From assembly GCA_905216075.1 (NCBI GenBank), contig CAJMSO010000116.1, forward strand, positions 1-6,043: DNA of 6,043 nt, written 5' to 3'. Shown here piece by piece: positions 1-5,134 of the stretch; the stretch's first letter is position 1; every line of letters starts with the position of its first letter. A model generated the notes under the pieces. The model saw only the letters and a list, made by a program, of their open reading frames with translations, was not told where the DNA came from and did no database searches. The stretch is from an uncultured bacterium (GTDB lineage: Bacteria; Actinomycetota; Coriobacteriia; Coriobacteriales; Coriobacteriaceae). Position numbers and translations under genes: made by a program.

Positions 1-1407
1 GGCAGCCGTTGGCCCCGACGCCAGGGTGTGTTCGCTCCCATCTTCGATGCCGCCATCGCTGACGGTTACAAGCGCCTCATGGCCCCCTCGCTGGAGCGCG
101 AGGCCCGCGCCAAACTCACCGTTCGCGCCCAGACCGAGGCCATCAACGTCTTTGCCAAGAATCTCGAGGGCTTGCTCTCGGCGCGTCCCGTGCGCGGCGC
201 ACGCGTGCTCGCGCTCGATCCGGGCTACCGCACCGGCTGCAAGGTCGCCGTCATGGACGAGACCGGCAAGCTACTCGACCACGGCGTGGTCTACCCCACC
301 AAGCCGCGCCACGACGTCGCCGGCACCAAGCGCGAGCTCGCCCGCCTCGTCAAGAAGGACGGCGTCAACACCATCGTCATCGGCAACGGCACCGCCAGCC
401 GCGAGACCGAGGAAGTCGTCTCGGAGTTCATTGCCGAGCAGGCGCCCAGCCTTCGCTACACCATCGTCAACGAGGCCGGCGCATCGGTGTACTCCGCCTC
501 CGAGCTCGCAAGCCAGGAGTATCCCGACCTGGATGTCACCGTACGTGGCGCCATGAGCCTGGGTCGCCGCCTGCAAGACCCGCTGGCAGAGCTCGTCAAG
601 ATTCCGCCCCAGTCCATCGGCGTGGGCCAGTACCAGCACGACCTTGACCAGGGCGAGCTTTCGCGCACCCTGGGCCACGTGGTGGAGGACGTCGTCAACC
701 GCGTGGGCGTCGACGTGAACACCGCGAGCGCGAGCCTGCTGGGCTACGTTTCGGGCATTACGCCGAGCGTGGCCAAGAACATCGTGGCCTACCGCGAGGA
801 AAACGGCGCCTTTACCGATCGCCGCCAGCTCAAGAAGGTCCCCAAGCTGGGACCCAAGGCATATCTCAACGCCGCGGGCTTCCTGCGCATCAGCGGCGGC
901 AAGAACCCACTCGACGCGACAAGCGTCCATCCCGAGAGCTACGAGGTGGCCACGTCCGTCCTGGAGCGTGCCGGCGTTAAAGCCAGCGAGCTCAGCCGCG
1001 GCGGCGTGCCCGACATCGAGCGCCGCCTGGGCAGCATCTCGGCGCTGGCAAGCGACCTGGACTGCGGCACCCTCACGCTCATCGACATCGTCAACGAGCT
1101 CAAAAAGCCCGGCCGCGACCCGCGCGACGACGCGCCCGAGGTGGTCTTTAGCCGCTCGGCGCTTTCCATCGACGACCTGGAGCCCGGTATGGAACTCAAG
1201 GGCACGGTGCGCAACGTCGTCGACTTTGGTGCCTTCGTCGACGTGGGCGTGCACCAGGACGGCCTCGTGCACATCTCCAAGCTTGCCAACCGCTTTATCA
1301 AGCACCCGAGCGATGTGGTGCGCGTCGGCGATACGGTAAAGGTGTGGGTGGAAAAGGTCGATCGCGACCGCAAGAAGATCTCCCTCACCATGGTGCAGGG
1401 AAAGTAA
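1..1407 (+). CDS. tex: Tex, RNA-binding transcription accessory protein (5'-truncated by the window edge)
   Basis: This is the C-terminal part of Tex, a cytoplasmic nucleic-acid-binding protein linked to transcription in many bacteria. The frame is open to base 1, so 468 residues are visible, against roughly 720-780 for the family; the N-terminal helical region lies outside the window. Counting from the first in-frame GTG at 28, the order is: the family segment ADGYKRLMAPSLERE (about 11-25); a YqgF/RNase H-like domain opening with LALDPGYRTGCK (about 61-72); the conserved VGQYQHD segment; helix-hairpin-helix repeats (about 230-290, containing GYVSGITPSVAKNIV); and a C-terminal S1 RNA-binding domain (about 384-457, GTVRNVVDFGAFVDVG...GLVHIS). 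The GTG at 28 should not be taken as the start, because it falls inside the family alignment. The first nine codons (GSRWPRRQG) do not resemble Tex closely, so an edge artefact or a frameshift there is possible. No intrinsic terminator follows directly. The gene is convergent with the PTS operon. Confidence 0.95.
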   Translation, partial: GSRWPRRQGVFAPIFDAAIADGYKRLMAPSLEREARAKLTVRAQTEAINVFAKNLEGLLSARPVRGARVLALDPGYRTGCKVAVMDETGKLLDHGVVYPTKPRHDVAGTKRELARLVKKDGVNTIVIGNGTASRETEEVVSEFIAEQAPSLRYTIVNEAGASVYSASELASQEYPDLDVTVRGAMSLGRRLQDPLAELVKIPPQSIGVGQYQHDLDQGELSRTLGHVVEDVVNRVGVDVNTASASLLGYVSGITPSVAKNIVAYREENGAFTDRRQLKKVPKLGPKAYLNAAGFLRISGGKNPLDATSVHPESYEVATSVLERAGVKASELSRGGVPDIERRLGSISALASDLDCGTLTLIDIVNELKKPGRDPRDDAPEVVFSRSALSIDDLEPGMELKGTVRNVVDFGAFVDVGVHQDGLVHISKLANRFIKHPSDVVRVGDTVKVWVEKVDRDRKKISLTMVQGK

Positions 1408-1444
1408 CAGCAAAGGACGAACCGCCGCTGCCCATCGTCGAACT

Positions 1445-1478
1445 TGCAAGTTTTTCTCATCCAATGGGAAAACTTGCA
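1445..1478. repeat. Near-perfect 34-nt dyad / hairpin downstream of tex
   Basis: TGCAAG at 1445-1450 pairs with CTTGCA at 1473-1478. After one unpaired T at 1451, positions 1452-1460 pair with 1464-1472 (TTTTCTCAT against ATGGGAAAA, with one T.G pair). The loop is CCA. The left arm is also part of a perfect 12-base palindrome, AACTTGCAAGTT (1441-1452), so the octamer AACTTGCA occurs at 1441 and again at 1471. It begins about 37 bases after the tex stop. Neither strand has a T-run after it, so it is not a classical intrinsic terminator. A protein-binding site or an mRNA 3'-end stabiliser are alternatives. Confidence 0.6.
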
Positions 1479-1711
1479 GATACCGCAACAAACCTTTCGC
1501 TTGCATATGGACGTTGAACTGCTAAGCACTTTACTTACGTTTATCAAGGCGTGAGCTGCGGTTTTTTATCTTCTCGGCGAACGGTTTTGCGGTTTTACCA
1601 TTTTATATCGATACCCCAGCGGCAAAACGTTTTTGCCAATCATCGCGGTTGATTCCGTTGGCGACTCAGAGGCAGCGCTTCACCGGTGCGTTTTCACAAC
1701 CGCTCCAAAAC

Positions 1712-1747
1712 AAAAAGCGGTGACGCCTCATTTGAGACGTCACCGCT
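1712..1747 (-). terminator. Rho-independent terminator of the PTS operon
   Basis: Read on the minus strand, AGCGGTGACGTCTC (1747-1734) pairs with GAGGCGTCACCGCT (1729-1716). This makes 14 base pairs with one G.U pair and the loop AAAT. A run of five T follows (1716-1712, the first paired), then G and four more T. It starts about 58 bases after the ulaA stop, as expected for the end of the operon. On the plus strand the hairpin is followed only by TCC, so it should work in one direction. Confidence 0.9.
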
Positions 1748-1805
1748 TCCGTGTAGGAGCCGGTTATCGGAGCTCCGCCCGATTAGGGCTTAACGTATGC
1801 CTGGA

Positions 1806-3197
1806 TTACTCTTCCTCAACGTGATTGATCACAGCGCCCTTGGTGTGGATGAAGTTGGGGACGAAGGCGACGACCAAAAGGACAGCGAGAATCGCGTAGA
1901 CACCGGTGGTACCGAAGGCCTCGGCAGCGCGGCCGAGCGTAATACCAATGACGGAGAAGTCGAAGTCGCCGAACGTAGTGTTCTTGAAGCCAAAGACGTC
2001 AAGAACAGGCAGGAGCAGGGCCGGGGCAAAGGTGATGAGCAGGCCGTTGACGAAAGCGCCAAGAGCTGCGCCCTTGCGACCGCCGGTAGCATTGCCGTAG
2101 ATGCCGGCGGTAGCACCGCAGAAGAAGTGGGGAACCATGCCCGGGATGATGAAGATGCCCAGGGTAGCGCCCACGATGAACATACCAACTACGCCACCGA
2201 TGAAGGAGGCAACAAAGCCGAGGATGACGGCGGTGGGAGCATAGGGGAAGAAGACGGCGCAGTCGACGGCGGGGATGGCGCCAGGGATCAGCTTGTTGGA
2301 GATGCCCTGGAAAGCCGGGACCAGGTCGGCAAGGATCATACGAACGCCGTTGTAGACGATAGTGACACCGACGGCGAAGGACAGGGCACAGGTCAGGGCG
2401 TAGACGATTACATTGTCGCCGCCAGCGGTCTTGGTAACGACCGCAGGATCTGCGATGTAAGCGGCGAAAGCGGTAACCAGGTAGAAGAAGGCCATGGTAA
2501 GAGCCGTGGAGATGGTGGTGTCGCGCAGGAAGGAGAACTTCTCGGGAACCTCGATCTTCTCGGTGCTGTTCTCCTCGGCGTCCTTAGCAAAAAGCGTACC
2601 GACTGCAGCAGAGATGTAATAGGCGAGTGAACCGAAGTGGCCCATGGCGATTTCATCGCCATCGGTAACCTTCTCGGTGAAACGCTGACCAACGGCGGGA
2701 AGCATAGCGCTCACGAGGCCCAGGAACATGCCGCCCACGATGACAAGCTGGACATCCTGGAAGCCAGATGCCTGCAGAACGGCAGACAGCAGGCAAGCCA
2801 TGAACATGCTGTGATGGCCCGTCAGGAAGATGTACTTAAACTTCGTAAAGCGGGCAATGATAATGTTCACGACGTAGCCGAGAATCAAGATCATCATGGT
2901 CTGAACGCCAAGGACGCTCTGAGCCATCGAAACGACGACCTCGTTGTTGGGCACGACGCCGGTGATGTGGAAACCGGTCTCGATGAAGGTACCCAGCGGA
3001 GCAAGGTTGTCCTGAACAACAGCGGCGCCGGCAGACAGCATGATGTAACCAAGAATGGGCTTCAGGGTTCCCGTCATCACCTTGTGGGCAGGACGCTTAA
3101 GCGCGACAAGGCCCACAAAGGCAAATAGACCCATAATCCATGCTGGCTTGGTCAGAATCGATTGGATAAACTCAAGTATGGGAAGGATGGCTTGCAT
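1806..3197 (-). CDS. ulaA: PTS ascorbate-type transporter subunit IIC (UlaA/SgaT family)
   Basis: This is the membrane channel component of a phosphotransferase system. It carries a sugar-like substrate across the cytoplasmic membrane, where EIIB phosphorylates it. The chosen start at 3197 (MQAILPILEF) follows AAAGGA (3210-3205) by 7 bases and gives 463 residues, close to E. coli UlaA at about 465; a start 15 codons earlier has no such site. Family segments include TLKPILGYIMLSAGAAVVQ (44-62), TGHHSMF (126-132), DGDEIAMGHFG (179-189), VRMILADLVPAFQGIS (285-300), LIPGAIPAVDCA (303-314) and the IIPGMVPHFFCGATAGIYGN stretch in the C-terminal part. Many hydrophobic membrane segments are evident. 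From memory of E. coli UlaA, His135, His194 and Asp314 have counterparts here (His128, His187, Asp312), but the glutamines following those histidines do not. The substrate may therefore differ. It is the last gene of the operon, 71 bases after ulaB. Confidence 0.93.
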   Translation of the reverse strand: MQAILPILEFIQSILTKPAWIMGLFAFVGLVALKRPAHKVMTGTLKPILGYIMLSAGAAVVQDNLAPLGTFIETGFHITGVVPNNEVVVSMAQSVLGVQTMMILILGYVVNIIIARFTKFKYIFLTGHHSMFMACLLSAVLQASGFQDVQLVIVGGMFLGLVSAMLPAVGQRFTEKVTDGDEIAMGHFGSLAYYISAAVGTLFAKDAEENSTEKIEVPEKFSFLRDTTISTALTMAFFYLVTAFAAYIADPAVVTKTAGGDNVIVYALTCALSFAVGVTIVYNGVRMILADLVPAFQGISNKLIPGAIPAVDCAVFFPYAPTAVILGFVASFIGGVVGMFIVGATLGIFIIPGMVPHFFCGATAGIYGNATGGRKGAALGAFVNGLLITFAPALLLPVLDVFGFKNTTFGDFDFSVIGITLGRAAEAFGTTGVYAILAVLLVVAFVPNFIHTKGAVINHVEEE

Positions 3198-3204
3198 CTG
3201 CGCT

Positions 3205-3210
3205 TCCTTT
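3205..3210 (-). promoter_or_regulatory. Ribosome binding site that fixes the ulaA start
   Basis: AAAGGA on the minus strand lies 7 bases before the ATG at 3197. It supports that codon over the upstream in-frame ATG at 3242, whose extra 15 residues are hydrophilic and sit inside the intercistronic hairpin. Confidence 0.75.
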
Positions 3211-3221
3211 CTCTCTAACGT

Positions 3222-3260
3222 GGGCGCGTTTCCCTCTTCCACAGGGAACCGCCCTTTTTT
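3222..3260. terminator. Intercistronic hairpin between ulaB and ulaA, with a T-tract on the antisense side
   Basis: GGGCG (3222-3226) pairs with CGCCC (3250-3254), and TTCCCT (3230-3235) pairs with AGGGAA (3243-3248). An asymmetric internal loop separates the two stems, and the apical loop has 7 bases. In the operon mRNA (minus strand) the hairpin is preceded by six A and has no T-run after it, so it should act as an mRNA structure rather than a stop. On the plus strand it is followed by six T (3255-3260), the layout of an intrinsic terminator for transcription running antisense to ulaA. Confidence 0.55.
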
Positions 3261-3268
3261 ATGCCGCT

Positions 3269-3544
3269 TTAGGCGTTCGCGGCAGCAGCCTTGATGGCCT
3301 CAAGGGCATCCTCGCGGATCTTCTTCTTGTTCACATAGCTGCGAACGATCACAACGTTGCCGTGGAGCTCGGGGGCGAGTTCCTTAACGGTGATGAACAG
3401 ATCCGGATTTGCGGAAGAAGCACCGTTCAGGTCCATAGACTCAACGTCGGCCTTGATGCCCTCCTCCTCGCAAAGCTCCTCGACTTTGCCAGCGAGCATC
3501 AGGCTGGACCCGATGCCGTTTCCGCATACGGTGATGATATGCAT
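3269..3544 (-). CDS. ulaB: PTS ascorbate-type transporter subunit IIB (UlaB/SgaB family)
   Basis: This cytoplasmic EIIB of 91 residues accepts phosphate from EIIA and passes it to the substrate in the EIIC channel. The N-terminus MHIITVCGNGIGSSLM has the EIIB phosphate-loop pattern, with Cys7 as the expected phosphorylated residue. The rest fits the small alpha/beta fold (a PDLFITV strand, an NVVIVRSYVNKKKI strand and helix, a C-terminal helix). It is somewhat shorter than E. coli UlaB (about 101). The start at 3544 follows a purine-rich site (AGGAGAGGAAGG) about 5 bases upstream. It sits 75 bases after ulaC and 71 before ulaA, and both gaps hold hairpins. The lactose- or galactitol-type EIIB families are alternatives, but the neighbouring UlaA-type EIIC decides for this one. 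Confidence 0.92.
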   Translation of the reverse strand: MHIITVCGNGIGSSLMLAGKVEELCEEEGIKADVESMDLNGASSANPDLFITVKELAPELHGNVVIVRSYVNKKKIREDALEAIKAAAANA

Positions 3545-3567
3545 GGCAACCTTCCTCTCCTACACGT

Positions 3568-3581
3568 GACGGTTTTCCGTC
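3568..3581. repeat. Small hairpin just upstream of the ulaB ribosome binding site
   Basis: GACGG (3568-3572) and CCGTC (3577-3581) form a perfect 5-bp stem with a 4-base loop (AAAA in the operon mRNA). It lies between the terminator-like hairpin and the purine-rich site of ulaB, so the gap between ulaC and ulaB contains two tandem hairpins. It is short and could be chance. Confidence 0.4.
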
Positions 3582-3586
3582 TATCC

Positions 3587-3608
3587 AAAAACGGCGACGC
3601 ATCGCCGT
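3587..3608 (-). terminator. Terminator-like hairpin between ulaC and ulaB (possible attenuator)
   Basis: On the minus strand ACGGCGA (3608-3602), loop TGCG, TCGCCGT (3597-3591) form a perfect 7-bp GC-rich stem. It is followed by four further T (3590-3587), then GG. It begins 11 bases after the ulaC stop, the usual place for an intrinsic terminator, although ulaB and ulaA continue on the same strand. The T-run is short, so partial termination is more likely than full, which would lower EIIB and EIIC output relative to EIIA and the aldolase. Confidence 0.6.
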
Positions 3609-3619
3609 GCCATTAAGGC

Positions 3620-4066
3620 CTAAAAGAATGAACGCATGGTCTCCAAAACCTGCTCGGGCGTATCGCATGCGCTGAGCTTGGCAACGCAGTCCTCGTCCTC
3701 GAACATCTGCGAAAGCTCCGCCAAGCAGCCAAGATGAGCCTTGGGGTCGGGTGCGCAAATACCCACGAGCACGTGAACCGGATCGAAATCCTCGTGGCCA
3801 AACGCAACGGCAGGGTCAAGCGTGACGATACAGATTCCCGCTTCGCTCACATTGCCATCTGCCTGAGCGTGGGGCATGGCGATGCCCTCTTCCAAGACCA
3901 TATAGGGGCCGAATTTGTGAACCGATGAAATCATGGCGTCAACATAGCTCTGGTCGCATTTGCCAGCGTCTACGAGCAACTTACCGCATGCCCTGATCGC
4001 TTCCTCCCAGTCGGAGGCCTCGACGTGGCAGGCAACAAGCTCGGGCTTAAGAAGATCGGTCAGCAT
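3620..4066 (-). CDS. ulaC: PTS ascorbate-type transporter subunit IIA (UlaC/PtxA, mannitol-fructose EIIA fold)
   Basis: This cytoplasmic EIIA of 148 residues takes phosphate from HPr and gives it to the EIIB encoded next. It belongs to the fructose/mannitol-type EIIA superfamily. The segment GPYMVLEEGIAMPHAQ (53-68) is the family's active-site signature, with His66 as the phosphorylated residue; His50 (SSVHKFGPY) is the second conserved histidine. LDPAVAFG and VHVLVGICAPD match the following strands. The length is close to E. coli UlaC (about 154). It starts only 9 bases after the stop of the transaldolase gene, and the purines of that gene's last codons (GAGGAG) may serve as part of its ribosome site, suggesting translational coupling. 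A terminator-like hairpin follows it. Confidence 0.93.
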   Translation of the reverse strand: MLTDLLKPELVACHVEASDWEEAIRACGKLLVDAGKCDQSYVDAMISSVHKFGPYMVLEEGIAMPHAQADGNVSEAGICIVTLDPAVAFGHEDFDPVHVLVGICAPDPKAHLGCLAELSQMFEDEDCVAKLSACDTPEQVLETMRSFF

Positions 4067-4075
4067 GCTCGTCCC

Positions 4076-4786
4076 CTACTCCTCGGGCAGGATATGAAAA
4101 CCAAGCGCCTGAACGTCGCGGGCAAAGCCCTTGACCGTATCAAGCGAGTACTCAAGCAAATCTTTCCCGAAATTCTTGCGCTTGGCAAGAATGGCATTGG
4201 GGACCGTAATGATCTGGCATCCAACGGACTCCGCCTGGAAGATATTGAGGACCTCGCGCGTAGACGCCCAGAGAACCTCGGCAGCAGGCTTAACGGCAGC
4301 CTTCTTTACGGACTCCGCCATGAGGGGCAGCGGATCGACGCCGGTATCGGCAATGCGACCGGCAAAGATGGACAGAATAGAGGGGGTCTCGGCAGAAACG
4401 GCATCGACGAACTCGTCGACCTGCTCGGGCGTGAAGATAGTGGTGACATTCACCTTGATGCCGTCGGCAGAAAGGCGCTTGACCAACGCGGCAGTGGACT
4501 CGCCCTTGGTGTTGAGTGCCGGGATCTTAACGTAGACGTTGTCTGCCCAGGTTGCAATCTCGCGGGCTTCGGCTTCCATACCAGCCTCGTCGTCGGCGAA
4601 AACCTCAAAAGAGACCGACACGTCGGTGATGTGCTCAAGAACCGTCTTGGCGAAAGCGCGATAATCGGTCACGCCACCGGCCTTCATAAGGGAAGGGTTG
4701 GTTGTGAAGCCCTGGACGTTACCGTTGTCGTGCATGTCAAGCATGCCCTCGAGGTTAGCGCCGTCGGCAAACACTTTGATCGCCAT
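4076..4786 (-). CDS. Transaldolase / fructose-6-phosphate aldolase family protein (short class I, TalC/FSA-like)
   Basis: This is a cytoplasmic class I aldolase-type enzyme of 236 residues, the size of the short FSA/TalC branch. Such enzymes form a Schiff base with a ketose phosphate and either transfer dihydroxyacetone or release it. Catalytic positions are visible: Asp8 in KVFADGANL, Asn30 in GFTTNPSLM and Lys87 in VYVKIPALNTKGEST, equivalent to Asp6, Asn28 and Lys85 of E. coli FsaA. Other family segments are VNVTTIFTPEQV, SIFAGRIADTGVDP, LWASTREVLNIFQ and KDLLEYSLDTVKGF. It most resembles the group usually labelled putative transaldolase, whose substrate is not settled. The ATG at 4786 has AGAAAGGA 6 bases upstream; the in-frame ATG at 4843 adds 19 residues that do not fit the family. 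It is the first gene of the PTS operon, which suggests it acts on the imported sugar phosphate or its derivative. Confidence 0.92.
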   Translation of the reverse strand: MAIKVFADGANLEGMLDMHDNGNVQGFTTNPSLMKAGGVTDYRAFAKTVLEHITDVSVSFEVFADDEAGMEAEAREIATWADNVYVKIPALNTKGESTAALVKRLSADGIKVNVTTIFTPEQVDEFVDAVSAETPSILSIFAGRIADTGVDPLPLMAESVKKAAVKPAAEVLWASTREVLNIFQAESVGCQIITVPNAILAKRKNFGKDLLEYSLDTVKGFARDVQALGFHILPEE

Positions 4787-4792
4787 GTTCGG

Positions 4793-4800
4793 TCCTTTCT
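4793..4800 (-). promoter_or_regulatory. Ribosome binding site that fixes the transaldolase start
   Basis: AGAAAGGA on the minus strand lies 6 bases before the ATG at 4786. The protein from this ATG begins MAIKVFADGANL, where the family normally begins, so longer forms from 4843 are unlikely. Confidence 0.8.
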
Positions 4801-4816
4801 CACCTTGCATTATTGC

Positions 4817-4891
4817 TATCGAAAGCCTTTTTCTTTGTTTCAAAAGCTCTACGGTTTTCTTTTATAAACTATTTCAAAAGTTATCGAAAGC
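4817..4891. promoter_or_regulatory. Candidate operator array for the DeoR-type regulator, operon side
   Basis: Four copies of TWTCRAAAG in the same orientation are present: TATCGAAAG at 4817 and 4882 (extending to an exact 10-base repeat with the next C), and TTTCAAAAG at 4838 and 4872. Start-to-start spacings are 21, 34 and 10 bases, near whole helical turns for the outer two pairs. The right-hand pair overlaps the -35 element and spacer of the candidate operon promoter, and the left-hand pair lies in the leader. DeoR-family operators in other bacteria (for example AgaR) are built from repeated TTTC/GAAA units, which supports the reading. Binding itself is inferred. Confidence 0.5.
4861..4889 (-). 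promoter_or_regulatory. Candidate sigma-70-type promoter of the transaldolase-PTS operon
   Basis: On the minus strand TTTCGA (4889-4884) and TATAAA (4866-4861) are separated by 17 bases. The -10 is good and the -35 weak (3 of 6), as often in regulated promoters. The leader would be about 65-70 bases. The -35 lies inside one CGAAAG half-site, so a bound repressor would block polymerase. Confidence 0.45.
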
Positions 4892-5004
4892 TCAATTGTC
4901 GACTTTCCGTGAACGGTCGAATATCGGGTGTGAACGTATCGCTTTTCGGCACCACCTTCAGAATGAGACTCTTTACAGCCCGTCTACGTGCGAGCTATCC
5001 GCTA

Positions 5005-5023
5005 CATGTGAATTATGAACATG
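5005..5023. repeat. Dyad in the middle of the divergent region
   Basis: CATGT (5005-5009) and ACATG (5019-5023) are inverted arms around a 9-base AT-rich centre, with two further matching pairs near the centre. It is unlike the CRAAAG sites and lies between the two promoters, about 34 bases upstream of the regulator's -35. It could be a site for a second regulator, but a 5-bp arm can occur by chance. Confidence 0.3.
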
Positions 5024-5056
5024 CCCTGACGCTCATTTTGTTCGTTCGATTTCGTC

Positions 5057-5085
5057 TTGTTCTTTTCATATCGATACGTTATATT
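5057..5085 (+). promoter_or_regulatory. Candidate sigma-70-type promoter of the DeoR-family regulator gene
   Basis: TTGTTC (5057-5062) and TATATT (5080-5085) are spaced by exactly 17 bases. Transcription would begin near 5092, within the CGAAAG half-site at 5093-5098. That gives a leader of about 43 bases and an arrangement suited to autorepression. Confidence 0.5.
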
Positions 5086-5089
5086 TCGA

Positions 5090-5117
5090 TTACGAAAGGC
5101 GTATCTTTTGTCTTTCG
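5090..5117. promoter_or_regulatory. Candidate autoregulatory operator at the regulator's transcription start
   Basis: CGAAAG at 5093-5098 is followed by inverted copies CTTTTG (5105-5110) and CTTTCG (5112-5117). The same CRAAAG core occurs four times near the operon promoter. The sites cover the predicted start point and early leader of the regulator gene. TTTCG at 5085-5088 and 5050-5053 adds partial copies upstream. The role is inferred from repetition and position. Confidence 0.45.
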
Positions 5118-5120
5118 TTC

Positions 5121-5128
5121 AAAAGGAG
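5121..5128 (+). promoter_or_regulatory. Ribosome binding site that fixes the regulator start
   Basis: AAAAGGAG ends 6 bases before the ATG at 5135. It places the start there rather than at the in-frame ATG at 5057, which lies in the predicted promoter. Confidence 0.8.
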
Positions 5129-5134
5129 CGGCAT

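Larger units (their letters stand above)
1408..1805. other. Intergenic region between convergent tex and ulaA; no gene seen
   Basis: This stretch of about 400 bases separates the stop codons of two convergent genes. It is AT-richer than the flanking genes. It contains a near-perfect dyad at 1445-1478, three copies of an RCGGTTTT octamer (1558-1565, and 1581-1588 directly followed by 1589-1596), a small perfect hairpin at 1621-1637 (GGCAAAA, loop CGT, TTTTGCC), and the operon terminator at 1712-1747. A 63-codon open frame at 1633-1824 runs straight through the terminator and into the end of ulaA, and it shows no protein-like character. I see no tRNA or recognisable RNA gene. Confidence 0.7.
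4787..5134. other. Divergent control region between the PTS operon and its regulator
   Basis: These 348 bases separate the divergent transaldolase and DeoR-type genes and are AT-rich compared with both. They contain a candidate promoter facing each way, clusters of CRAAAG half-sites near each promoter, and a separate dyad in the middle (5005-5023). Open frames crossing it (4813-5424, 4698-5018) have no ribosome sites or family resemblance. No structured RNA is recognised. Confidence 0.7.

Noticed and set aside
271..1506. Long open frame of 411 codons on the minus strand opposite tex
   Set aside because: It is antisense to a clear Tex coding region, has biased composition typical of an opposite-strand shadow in high-GC DNA, and shows no ribosome site or family motif.
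1711..1747. Whether the operon terminator also stops tex transcription from the other side
   Set aside because: On the plus strand the hairpin is followed by TCCGTG, not a T-run, so a bidirectional role is not supported.
1768..1777. 10-base palindrome CGGAGCTCCG just downstream of ulaA
   Set aside because: It is short and GC-rich, close to other inverted fragments in this gap, with no repeat elsewhere in the window. Chance is likely.
1633..1824. 63-codon open frame in the gap between tex and ulaA
   Set aside because: It runs through the terminator hairpin and into the ulaA stop, has no ribosome site and no recognisable protein character.
1797..2630. Open frame of 277 codons on the plus strand opposite ulaA
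   Set aside because: It is a highly acidic, low-complexity translation of the ulaA antisense strand, and it would start within the ulaA stop region. It is a shadow.
4025..4867. Open frame of 280 codons on the plus strand opposite the transaldolase gene
   Set aside because: It lies antisense to a gene with intact catalytic residues, and no family resemblance is seen.
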